Part shown: in pieces, positions 1 to 6,363 of the stretch
Layout: each line of letters opens with the position of its first letter
Position numbering within the stretch: the first letter of the stretch is position 1
Source: JBJKRF01 sp046704785
GTDB taxonomy: Bacteria; Chloroflexota; Anaerolineae; Anaerolineales; Villigracilaceae
Direction: 5' to 3'
DNA length: 8,978 nt
NCBI GenBank assembly: GCA_046704785.1
Contig: JBJKRF010000094.1
Coordinates: 1 to 8,978 of the forward strand
Notes under the pieces: generated by a model
Databases searched by the model: none
Told to the model about the DNA's origin: nothing
Seen by the model: only the letters and a program-made list of their open reading frames with translations
Position numbers and translations under genes: made by a program

Positions 1-2
1 CA

Positions 3-84
3 TGGCCTGTCGTGACATGAAGAGAGGTGGTTGCGGGCTTCGTTCCCGCTTTTTAATCCTGAATTATGCCACAATGACAGGCCA
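3..84 (+). repeat. Long-range inverted repeat enclosing a hairpin
   Basis: Positions 3-13 (TGGCCTGTCGT) pair with 74-84 (ATGACAGGCCA) over 11 positions, with one G-T wobble at 12/75. The enclosed 60 nt contain the terminator-like hairpin at 33-54. A competing pairing of 25-30 (AGGTGG) with 82-87 (CCACCT) shares bases with the outer stem, so the RNA could switch between two folds. This may be the 3' structure of a transcript that starts before the window. No family is recognised. Confidence 0.3.
33..54 (+). terminator. Short intrinsic terminator-like hairpin
   Basis: GCGGG (33-37), a 7-nt loop CTTCGTT (38-44) and CCCGC (45-49) are followed directly by TTTTT (50-54). The stem has only five pairs, but all are G-C. 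It would end a plus-strand transcript whose gene lies before the window. TGA codons at 13-15 and 18-20 are possible ends of such a gene. Confidence 0.45.
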
Positions 85-497
85 CCTTCTTTATATTTGG
101 TTGCGGCTGGAAGCCGCGCTATGATTATACTCTGCATGATTTGAGGATATTGTCTTTGCAAGTGCGCCTTGTATTACAGACGATACTGGTTCTTTGGGAT
201 TCCCGTGATAAGGGTAAATGTAGGGTGTAGTTTCGCTTCGTGCCGCCTACCTCCCTATAAATCTGCTTCATCCCGCAGATTCCCAATGAACCAAGATACT
301 TGGCGCTCGTTACCAGACGCGTCGATAAGCGGTAGAGTCTATCGTGCCGTTCAAAATTGTTATGTCGGTGAAAACAGGTATTTTTTACAGGGACAAATCA
401 TAGGGGGAAGATTAATCTGAATTCATTCTCTGCGGCCTTTATCTTTCGAAAAGGAATCTCTGGTGGGCTACAGTAAAAGCTGTATCGTATTGGCATG

Positions 498-534
498 GAC
501 CGATATAGATGGAAAGGCGCTATCGGTCTTTTTT
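498..534 (+). terminator. Rho-independent terminator
   Basis: An 8-bp perfect stem, GACCGATA (498-505) with TATCGGTC (521-528), has a 15-nt loop and is followed by six T residues (529-534). The T tract follows only the plus-strand reading, so it terminates rightward transcription. No plus-strand protein gene precedes it in the window, so its substrate is either a non-coding RNA or a leader transcript. An upstream TATCG at 483-487 could pair with CGATA at 501-505 and compete with the terminator stem, which would allow regulated read-through. Confidence 0.6.
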
Positions 535-615
535 CTGTATTCTGTGGTGTCTGGCTGTCAGAATAAGTCCTGAAGTTGATGTACATTCTGATATGTTGTC
601 GTGTCTCTATCGCGC

Positions 616-621
616 TATAAT
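616..621 (+). promoter_or_regulatory. Candidate housekeeping promoter (-10 box) for the rsb operon
   Basis: A perfect TATAAT lies at 616-621, about 75 nt before the rsbR start and after the 498-534 terminator. That is where an operon promoter is expected. The -35 region is poor: at 17-nt spacing it reads ATGTTG (593-598), and the better TTGTCG (596-601) leaves only 14 nt. Transcription would begin near 628, giving a leader of about 70 nt. The consensus -10 is seen directly; promoter function is inferred. Confidence 0.4.
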
Positions 622-633
622 TTAGACAAAAAC

Positions 634-673
634 AGTCCTATTTCTTGGGGATGCTTTGGACTTTCCCCTTTTT
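634..673 (+). promoter_or_regulatory. Attenuator-like hairpin in the rsbR leader
   Basis: GGGGA (647-651) pairs with TCCCC (664-668), followed by TTTTT (669-673), which resembles a weak intrinsic terminator between the -10 box and the rsbR ribosome binding site. A second helix, AGTCC (634-638) with GGACT (658-662), interleaves with it, so the two cannot form together as a simple nested fold. This is the arrangement of a terminator/antiterminator pair. The stems are only 5 bp, so this is a suggestion. Confidence 0.25.
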
Positions 674-696
674 AAATTTCCTGGGAGGAACCGAAG

Positions 697-1629
697 ATGA
701 GCGCTCAGGCCAATCCAACTTCGACCAAGCAACTGCCTCACTTTACCGAGGAAGAGCAAAAGGCATTGCATGATTATTGGGATATCTACGAACTGCACCG
801 TGACCAGATTACGGCAGAACTGGCCCGTACGGTTGGTGCACGTCCTGAATTGCAATTTCTTTTGCGGTCCGATTCGCCGGAAGAAATGGCCGAGCGGCAG
901 CGCGTCAGCCGTGAATTGCAGCGGCGCGCCTTCGTGGAGGGTGACTGGGAACCTTATATTCTCGATTTGCAAAAACAGAGTGCCAATTACGCACAGGCTG
1001 GCTTCAGTCTGCGTATTTGGTTCGATATTCTCGGCGATTTCAAGTCGGCAATATTGCCTTATCTAGTGAACGCTTATGGTCGCTCCAAGTCGCGTCTTTT
1101 GGTCGCTTTGAAAGGCCTGGACTTGCAGATCAATGTCATCATGGGGGTCATCAGCGAGAGTTACTTGAAAGTCAAGCAGGACATCATCCTCCAGCAGCAA
1201 GAAGCGATTCGCGAGCTTTCCACCCCGGTACTGCAGTTGCGCGACGAGTTGCTGTTACTGCCCCTGATCGGTGTGCTGGACTCACACCGCGCCAATCAGG
1301 TGACGCAACACTTGTTGTACGCCATCCGGGATAGGCGGGCCAGCGTCGCCATCATGGATATTACCGGGGTGCCCACAGTGGATAGCGCCGTCGCAAATCA
1401 CCTGATTCAAACAGTCGAAGCGGCGCGACTCATGGGCGCCCTTGTCATTATTACCGGCCTGTCGGCTGACATTGCCCAGACGCTGGTACGCATCGGTGTC
1501 GATTTCGACAAGCTCAATACGAAAGGTGATTTGCAACGAGGCGTGAATGAGGCCCATCGGTTGCTTGGCTATCAAACCATCAGGTCTGGCGAGCCTCTGA
1601 TCGCCGAAAGTTATTCGTCGGAGGATTGA
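697..1629 (+). CDS. rsbR: RsbR-type stressosome sensor (globin-like N-domain + STAS)
   Basis: RsbR paralogs co-assemble with RsbS into the cytoplasmic stressosome, a large shell that holds the switch kinase RsbT until stress is sensed. The 310-residue length is close to the family norm. Residues about 15-160 are helical and resemble the RsbR non-haem globin-like sensor domain. A linker helix leads to a C-terminal STAS domain (about 175-290) with the family stretch PLIGVLDSHRA (189-199) and DITGVPTVDS (221-230). Ser230 sits where Bacillus RsbRA has its first RsbT-phosphorylated threonine, and Thr262 (in AQTL) is a candidate for the second site. The ATG is preceded by GGGAGGAA at 683-690, six nt away, which supports this start. 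It is the first gene of the rsbR-S-T-X-HD-GYP operon, and the next gene starts 3 nt after its stop. The signal sensed is unknown. Confidence 0.9.
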   Translation: MSAQANPTSTKQLPHFTEEEQKALHDYWDIYELHRDQITAELARTVGARPELQFLLRSDSPEEMAERQRVSRELQRRAFVEGDWEPYILDLQKQSANYAQAGFSLRIWFDILGDFKSAILPYLVNAYGRSKSRLLVALKGLDLQINVIMGVISESYLKVKQDIILQQQEAIRELSTPVLQLRDELLLLPLIGVLDSHRANQVTQHLLYAIRDRRASVAIMDITGVPTVDSAVANHLIQTVEAARLMGALVIITGLSADIAQTLVRIGVDFDKLNTKGDLQRGVNEAHRLLGYQTIRSGEPLIAESYSSED

Positions 1630-1632
1630 GCG

Positions 1633-2004
1633 GTGCGGGTTCCCATTCTTAAATTGCACGAAAACCTGATCGCTGTCGTTCAAGACGCCTTGACCGATGC
1701 GGACCTGGTGACGCTCCAGAGCGACCTCGCCAAACAGATTGGTCAACACAATATTCGGGGGGTGGCAATCGATGTGACGGCGCTGGACGTGATGGACTCG
1801 TTCGCCACGCGTACCTTGCGGAACATCGCATATACAACGCAACTGCGCGGGGCTGAGATGATTATTGTGGGAATCCAGCCAGACGTGGCCTTTGCGATGG
1901 TTCAACTCGGCTTGCGGCTAGATAACGTTTCCGTGGCGCTGGACCTCGAACGGGGAATCGACTACCTGGAGCATCAGGTTAAGGTGCAAGGAGAGTTGAC
2001 GTGA
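1633..2004 (+). CDS. rsbS: RsbS, STAS-domain stressosome scaffold / RsbT antagonist
   Basis: RsbS is the single-domain STAS partner of RsbR in the stressosome core and directly holds RsbT. Phosphorylation of RsbS by RsbT frees the kinase. The 123-residue protein matches the family length and begins with the characteristic VPILKLHENLIAVVQ. The segment DVTALDVMDSF (47-57) carries Ser56, the equivalent of Ser59 that RsbT phosphorylates in Bacillus subtilis. The family motif VGIQPDVA follows at 79-86, and ALDLERGIDYL at 102-112 completes the family pattern. Translation starts at GTG, with GGAGGA at 1620-1625 inside the end of rsbR, 7 nt upstream. Its stop overlaps the rsbT start in a GTGA arrangement (2001-2004), so the two proteins should be made in linked amounts. 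Identification is very secure. Confidence 0.93.
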   Translation: MRVPILKLHENLIAVVQDALTDADLVTLQSDLAKQIGQHNIRGVAIDVTALDVMDSFATRTLRNIAYTTQLRGAEMIIVGIQPDVAFAMVQLGLRLDNVSVALDLERGIDYLEHQVKVQGELT

Positions 2005-2402
2005 CCGCCGAAATTCGGGTTCCAATCCAGTCTGACGCGGATATCGTCACGGCTCGTCAACGAGGTCGGAGTTTGGCGGCTAAGTCCGGTTTTTCGACGA
2101 GCGACCTGACGATGATCGCGACGGCCATCTCTGAAGTGGCGCGAAACATCGTCAGCTATGCCCGGCGCGGCGAGATCATCCTGGATACCATCGAGGACGG
2201 TTCCGGTCGTGGTTTGCTCGTCGTCGCGCGGGATGATGGGCCGGGGATCGCCAATATTGCCCTGGCGTTGCAGGATGGCTATTCGAGTAACAATAGTTTG
2301 GGGTTGGGCCTGCCCGGCGCTCGTCGCTTGATGGATGAGTTTGAGATCATTTCTGAAATTGGAAAAGGCACTGTCGTAACGATGAAAAAATGGAAGAAGT
2401 GA
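2001..2402 (+). CDS. rsbT: RsbT, serine/threonine switch kinase (GHKL fold)
   Basis: RsbT phosphorylates RsbS and RsbR, leaves the stressosome and then binds the N-terminal domain of its output protein. This 133-residue protein has the anti-sigma-factor-type GHKL ATP-binding fold. The N-box is ISEVARNIVSYA (43-54), with Glu45 and Asn49 as the Mg/ATP residues. The G1 box is DDGPGI (78-83) and the G2 box is GLGLPGARRLMDEF (101-114). It starts at GTG with AAGGAG at 1988-1993, 7 nt upstream. It lies between rsbS and rsbX, the usual place for rsbT and not for rsbW. In Bacillus the partner is RsbU. Here the only protein with an RsbU-type N-domain is the HD-GYP protein two genes on, so that is the inferred target. 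Confidence 0.92.
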   Translation: MTAEIRVPIQSDADIVTARQRGRSLAAKSGFSTSDLTMIATAISEVARNIVSYARRGEIILDTIEDGSGRGLLVVARDDGPGIANIALALQDGYSSNNSLGLGLPGARRLMDEFEIISEIGKGTVVTMKKWKK

Positions 2403-3019
2403 ATTTGCAATCGGTGGTGGAATGGGGCCTCTCGACAACAGCATTCCCCGGCCAGGCCGTATCCGGCGATTTGCACTTGCTCGAGGTATTTTCCTCCCGT
2501 GTTATCGTGGCCGTTGTAGACGGCTTGGGGCATGGCAAGGAGGCGGCAGAAGCGGCCAGCCGGGCGACGAACGCGCTACGTGTGCATTCCGATGAGGACG
2601 TAAAAGGGATGGTCAAAGGTTGTCATGAAGCGCTTTTACAGACGCGGGGCGTCGCTTTGAGTCTGGCAGCCTTCGATGGCAACGGATTGATGACCTGGTG
2701 TGGTGTGGGAAATGTGGAAGCTGTGTTATTCCATGGCGTGGGGGATGGACGGATAATGCGCGAACGTATTTTGCAAGATGCAGGTGTTGTTGGCTACCAG
2801 CTTCCTGCGCTTCACACGAAATCGATCCCGGTCCGTTTTGGCGACGTGTTGATCCTGGCAACAGACGGTATTTGCACCGATTTTGCCGACGATCTGAACT
2901 TGAGTAAGTTGCCCCAGCAGATTGCCGATGGAATTCTCTCGCAGCATAGCCGCGGATCGGATGATGCGCTGGTGATGGTCGTACGCTATTTGGGCAAATC
3001 TTATGGCAATTCCGCATAA
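2390..3019 (+). CDS. rsbX: RsbX-type PP2C phosphatase (stressosome reset)
   Basis: RsbX removes phosphate from RsbR and RsbS so that the stressosome can recapture RsbT, acting as negative feedback. The protein is 209 residues, close to the roughly 200 of Bacillus RsbX, and has the PPM/PP2C-like metal-binding motifs: SGD (25-27), VVDGLGHG (42-49), GVGNVEAVLF (105-114), LATDGI (156-161) and the closing DDALVMVVR (191-199). The aspartates at 27, 44, 159 and 191/192 are the expected metal ligands. No sensor or RsbU-type N-domain is present, which separates it from RsbU and SpoIIE. The ATG lies inside rsbT (13-nt overlap) in a purine-rich sequence without a clear Shine-Dalgarno, so it is probably made by translational coupling. 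It also overlaps the next gene by 17 nt. Confidence 0.88.
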   Translation: MEEVNLQSVVEWGLSTTAFPGQAVSGDLHLLEVFSSRVIVAVVDGLGHGKEAAEAASRATNALRVHSDEDVKGMVKGCHEALLQTRGVALSLAAFDGNGLMTWCGVGNVEAVLFHGVGDGRIMRERILQDAGVVGYQLPALHTKSIPVRFGDVLILATDGICTDFADDLNLSKLPQQIADGILSQHSRGSDDALVMVVRYLGKSYGNSA

Positions 3020-4988
3020 AAAACGTTTGCAGACCTATGTGTCTGCATTGGAAAACTACCTGGACGGCGGCGGCGAGGAGGCCCTGGATCGTGCGTATGA
3101 AATTGGGCGTGCTGCCGTCCAAGATCGCCTGGGGGTATTGGAAGTAACCAGCTTGCACCAGGATGCGCTGGAAGTCATCCTGAAGGAACGTCCGAGTCGG
3201 GAACGGGGAATCCGGCGCGTGAAGATGGCCTCCTCCTTTTTGAACGAGGCCCTGGCTCCGTTTGAAATGACCCAGCGAGGGTACCAGGAAACCCTGATGC
3301 AATTGCAAAGCCTCAACCAGAATTTGGAAGAACAGGTGGCGGAGCGTACTGCTTCGCTGCGCGCCGAGATCGTGGAACGCCAACGGGCGGAAGAGACCCT
3401 CAAACGTCGTCTGTCTGAGCTCGAGGCGGTTGCCGAGGTGACCAATGCGCTACGCAGCCCTCAGACGCTGGATGGGATGCTTTCTCTGTTGATGGATACC
3501 ATTTCCTCGGCGTTGAAGACGGACATGTGCGCTGTCTGGCTTCGTAACGTGCTGACGAACGAATTCTATGTTGCTGCCTCTCATGGCCTGGATGATCTGC
3601 TCAGCGCCAAGCTGAACGAATCCCCTGCGGCCCTGGTTTTGACGCTCGACGACGAGTTCGTCTCGCGAGAATTCAAAACGGATGGGCGCGTCCCCAACGA
3701 ACTGCGGCCCTTGCTTCCGCCTGAATTGGGAGGCGCAAACGTTCCTGTTGTCGTCGCCAAAGAGGTGATTGGTATCCTGTCGGTGGCAGTGCACCTGCCG
3801 CGTGAGATCGAGCCGGATGAAGTCCGCCTTTTGCGTACGGTGGCCGACATCGCCGGGACCGCCATCCACCGAATGCGACTCTACGAGCAAACGGAGCGTC
3901 GTCTGCGACAGATTACGGCCTTGCGTCACATCGATCAGGCGATCACGTCCAGCCTCGATTTGGGCCTGACGCTCGACATCCTCCTGGCGCAGGTGATGGA
4001 CCAACTCTGGGTGGATGCCGCTGCCGTGCTGCTGCTCAATCGCTCCAATATTCTGGAATTCGCGGCTGGCCGTGGCTTTCGGAGTCAGAGCATCCAGGCT
4101 TCTCGCTTGCGCCTTGGCGAAGGCTACGCCGGGCGTGCGGCCCTGGAGCGTCAGGTCATCGACATCTCCAATTTGAGCGTTGCCCAACCTGAATTTACCC
4201 GCGCTTTCTTGTTGGCCGGTGAAGACTTTGTGTCTTATTATGCCGTGCCGCTGGTAGCCAAAGGACAGGTGAAAGGCATTTTGGAAATATTCCATCGTTC
4301 CTTGCTGCGGCCCGACCGGGAATGGCTGAGTTTCCTGGAGGCGCTGGCCGGGCAGGCTGCGATTGCTGTGGATAATGCCGCTCTGTTCAATGATCTGCAA
4401 CGCTCTAACGTGGAACTGGTGCTGGCTTATGATGCGACCATCGAAGGCTGGTCACGTGCGCTCGACCTGCGCGATAAAGAGACCGAGGGCCATACCCAGC
4501 GCGTCACGGAAATGACCGTCAAACTCGCCAATGCGGCAGGCTTCAGCGACGACGAGATCATCCAGGTCCGTCGAGGGGCGCTGTTGCATGATATTGGCAA
4601 AATGGGCATTCCCGATTCCATCTTGCTGAAACCCGGAAAATTAACCGAGCGGGAATGGGAAATCATGCGCAAGCATCCCGTCTACGCCTACGAGATGTTG
4701 CACCCCGTCCAGTATCTTCGTCCGGCTGTGGATATTCCCTATTGCCATCACGAGAAATGGAATGGCAGTGGGTATCCGCGTGGACTTCAGGGGGAACAAA
4801 TTCCGCTGTCTGCGCGCCTGTTCGCCGTTGTCGATGTTTGGGATGCGCTGACCAGCGAACGGCCTTACCGCAAAGCCTGGTCTGCCGAAAAAGCCCTGGC
4901 GTATATTCGCTCTGAATCAGGAAGCTACTTCGACCCGGAAGCGGTGGAACTGTTCCTGAAAATGCTCGGCAGCTCGAAAGCCCCCTGA
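3003..4988 (+). CDS. RsbU_N - GAF - GAF - HD-GYP protein, putative stressosome-controlled c-di-GMP phosphodiesterase
   Basis: This is the likely output of the operon. Residues 1-90 resemble the RsbT-binding N-terminal domain of RsbU, with YVSALENYL (12-20), ALDRAYEIGR (27-36) and SLHQDAL (50-56). The segment APFEMTQRGYQETL, ending near 98, leads into a coiled coil up to about 140. Two GAF ligand or sensor domains follow (about 140-295 and 300-462). The C-terminus (about 475-655) is an HD-GYP domain with its ligands intact: His497, the His529-Asp530 pair in LLHDIGKMGIPD, His558, His582/His583 and Asp611, plus the signature HHEKWNGSGYP (582-592) and DVWDALTSERPYR (611-623). HD-GYP enzymes hydrolyse cyclic di-GMP to pGpG or GMP. 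No PP2C domain is present. No transmembrane segment is evident, so it should be cytoplasmic. The ATG overlaps rsbX by 17 nt and has no good ribosome binding site, which suggests coupling. Domain calls are by eye. RsbT control is inferred from the N-domain and operon. Confidence 0.88.
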   Translation: MAIPHKKRLQTYVSALENYLDGGGEEALDRAYEIGRAAVQDRLGVLEVTSLHQDALEVILKERPSRERGIRRVKMASSFLNEALAPFEMTQRGYQETLMQLQSLNQNLEEQVAERTASLRAEIVERQRAEETLKRRLSELEAVAEVTNALRSPQTLDGMLSLLMDTISSALKTDMCAVWLRNVLTNEFYVAASHGLDDLLSAKLNESPAALVLTLDDEFVSREFKTDGRVPNELRPLLPPELGGANVPVVVAKEVIGILSVAVHLPREIEPDEVRLLRTVADIAGTAIHRMRLYEQTERRLRQITALRHIDQAITSSLDLGLTLDILLAQVMDQLWVDAAAVLLLNRSNILEFAAGRGFRSQSIQASRLRLGEGYAGRAALERQVIDISNLSVAQPEFTRAFLLAGEDFVSYYAVPLVAKGQVKGILEIFHRSLLRPDREWLSFLEALAGQAAIAVDNAALFNDLQRSNVELVLAYDATIEGWSRALDLRDKETEGHTQRVTEMTVKLANAAGFSDDEIIQVRRGALLHDIGKMGIPDSILLKPGKLTEREWEIMRKHPVYAYEMLHPVQYLRPAVDIPYCHHEKWNGSGYPRGLQGEQIPLSARLFAVVDVWDALTSERPYRKAWSAEKALAYIRSESGSYFDPEAVELFLKMLGSSKAP

Positions 4989-5005
4989 ACCGTCCCTTCC
5001 GCGTT

Positions 5006-5011
5006 TTGACA
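5006..5011 (+). promoter_or_regulatory. Possible -35 box in the gap before the LarA-like gene
   Basis: The 77-nt gap between the HD-GYP stop and the next start contains a perfect TTGACA (5006-5011). No good -10 follows at 16-18 nt (the 17-nt position reads AAAGAA), so promoter activity is doubtful. There is no terminator hairpin in the gap, so read-through from the stressosome operon is also possible. Confidence 0.2.
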
Positions 5012-5065
5012 CGATAGAACCAATCGGCAAAGAACCCGACGATGAAATGCCATGGAGAACGATAG

Positions 5066-6334
5066 ATGCTTGAGGCGCAGGCGTTTGCCCTCGATGGGCA
5101 GTTCCTTTCAGAAGCACAGATTCTTTCCACCCTGCAGGCCGGGCTGGCCGGCAAATTTCGTGATCGACGCCTGTTGGTTTTGATTCCCGACCACACGCGC
5201 TCGCTACCGCTGCCGTTCCTGTTCCGCACCCTGGTGGACGTTTTGCAGGATGCGCGCCAACTGGATTTCATGGTTGCCCTGGGCACCCACCCGCCGTTGA
5301 ATGAGGAACACATCAATGCGCTGGTTGGCGTCGAAGCGGGGGAGCGCGAGACGACATTCAAACCTATCGGTCTGCTGAACCACCGTTGGGACGACCCTGC
5401 TACCCTGACGAAGATCGGCACTTTTACTGCCGATGATATACAGGGATTTTCCGGAGCGTATTGGCACCCCTCTCTGCCAGAGCAGGTCGAGATTCGCCTG
5501 AACCGGGCGGTCCTGGAGGCCGATCACGTCCTGATTCTGGGGCCGACCTTCCCGCATGAAGTCGTCGGTTTTTCGGGTGGCGCCAAGTATCTTTTTCCCG
5601 GCATTTCCGGCCCGGAGATGATCAACGCTACACATTGGCTAGGCGCGCTGGCGGGCGTGGTCAACACGATCGGCGTCAAGGATACGCCCGTGCGCCGCAT
5701 GATTCACGTCGCTGCAGCGCACCTGCGTACCCCGTCGACGTTGATCGCGCTGGTCGCCCAAGGGCATGATTTGGCCGGCTTGTTCATCGGCGACCTGCTT
5801 TCCGCCTGGAGCGCCGCCGCCGACCTTTCGGCGCAGCGTCACATCCGTTGGTGCGAGAAACCTTTCCAGCGGGTGCTCTCGTGCGCCCCGCCGATGTACG
5901 ACGAACTGTGGACGGCAGCCAAAGCCATGTACAAGCTCGAACCGGTGGTGGTGCCGGGCGGGGAACTCGTCATCTACGCGCCACACCTGGAAGTGGTCAG
6001 CCGGGTACATGGCAAGTACATTTACGAAATCGGCTATCACATCCTGCCGTATTTTTTACAAGATTGGAGACGATATGCGCATATCCCGTTGGGGGCGCTG
6101 GCGCACAGCACTCACCTGCGCGGATCGGGGCGCATCGAGAACGGCCTGGAAAAGCCCAATGTGAAGGTGACGCTGGCGAGCCGGATTCCACCCGATGACT
6201 GCGCGCGGCTCAACCTGGGGTATCTCGACCCCGCGAAAGTGGATGTGACCGCCTGGCAGAATCGCGAGGCCGAAGGAGTCTTGTACGTGCCGCGTGCAGG
6301 TGAGACGCTCTATCGCCTGAAATCGGACGGCTGA
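5066..6334 (+). CDS. LarA-like nickel-pincer racemase/epimerase family protein
   Basis: The 422-residue length matches the lactate racemase (LarA) family, whose members interconvert the stereoisomers of lactate or other 2-hydroxy acids using a nickel-pincer nucleotide (NPN) bound to a lysine. The landmarks are present: DHTR (42-45), GTHPPL with His75, PHEVVGFSGGAKYLFPG with His164 and Lys174 (the equivalent of the lysine joined to the cofactor), and LWTAAKAMYK with Lys286 as the likely fourth catalytic residue. The N-domain covers about 1-265, the C-domain the rest. The start is supported by GGAGAA at 5054-5059, six nt upstream. No larB, larC or larE cofactor-synthesis genes are present in the window, so the cofactor would have to be made elsewhere. 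The true substrate cannot be read from the sequence; many homologs do not act on lactate. It ends 29 nt before the convergent GH42 gene. Confidence 0.85.
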   Translation: MLEAQAFALDGQFLSEAQILSTLQAGLAGKFRDRRLLVLIPDHTRSLPLPFLFRTLVDVLQDARQLDFMVALGTHPPLNEEHINALVGVEAGERETTFKPIGLLNHRWDDPATLTKIGTFTADDIQGFSGAYWHPSLPEQVEIRLNRAVLEADHVLILGPTFPHEVVGFSGGAKYLFPGISGPEMINATHWLGALAGVVNTIGVKDTPVRRMIHVAAAHLRTPSTLIALVAQGHDLAGLFIGDLLSAWSAAADLSAQRHIRWCEKPFQRVLSCAPPMYDELWTAAKAMYKLEPVVVPGGELVIYAPHLEVVSRVHGKYIYEIGYHILPYFLQDWRRYAHIPLGALAHSTHLRGSGRIENGLEKPNVKVTLASRIPPDDCARLNLGYLDPAKVDVTAWQNREAEGVLYVPRAGETLYRLKSDG

Positions 6335-6363
6335 GAAAAGTCTGCGAGAAACTTCGGCATCTG

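Larger units (their letters stand above)
1..660. other. Long non-coding, hairpin-rich region upstream of the stressosome operon
   Basis: I find no convincing protein gene here. The only longer open frames use weak starts and give low-complexity or family-less translations. The base composition is visibly more AT-rich than the genes downstream. Several perfect inverted repeats are present besides those listed separately: 103-108/112-117 (GCGGCT/AGCCGC, 3-nt loop), 260-266/275-281 (AATCTGC/GCAGATT, 8-nt loop), 291-295/299-303 (CCAAG/CTTGG), 323-327/340-344 (CGATA/TATCG) and 469-473/480-484 (TACAG/CTGTA). A weak promoter-like pair, TTGTCT at 150-155 and TATTAC at 172-177 (16-nt spacer), lies ahead of most of them, and a good terminator ends the stretch at 534. 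The region could hold a small structured RNA or a long operon leader. I recognise no known RNA family: tmRNA, RNase P, SRP, tRNA and GEMM riboswitch landmarks were looked for by eye and not found. Confidence 0.5.

Noticed and set aside
2..124. Open frame of 40 codons from an ATG at position 2
   Set aside because: It runs through the terminator-like hairpin and the 103-117 hairpin, has no visible ribosome binding site inside the window and no recognisable protein character.
349..358. GTTCAAAAT resembling a tRNA T-loop
   Set aside because: No flanking T-stem, acceptor stem or anticodon arm could be paired around it.
169..420. Plus-strand 83-codon frame starting at TTG
   Set aside because: Weak start, no Shine-Dalgarno, no family resemblance; it lies in the AT-richer hairpin region and ends before the terminator without a plausible product.
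420..600. c-di-GMP (GEMM) riboswitch upstream of the HD-GYP operon
   Set aside because: It would be an attractive link to the HD-GYP output, but I could not find the conserved GEMM core or its tetraloop-receptor pattern by eye; a covariance-model search would settle it.
1282..1905. Minus-strand 207-codon frame opposite rsbR and rsbS
   Set aside because: Shadow of two securely identified genes on the plus strand; the translation shows no domain.
3450..4400. Minus-strand 316-codon frame opposite the GAF domains
   Set aside because: Long only because of the GC-rich coding strand; the plus-strand frame has clear GAF and HD-GYP motifs and this one has none.
6335..6363. Bidirectional terminator between the convergent LarA-like and GH42 genes
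   Set aside because: The 29-nt gap has no stem longer than four pairs and no T tract on either strand.
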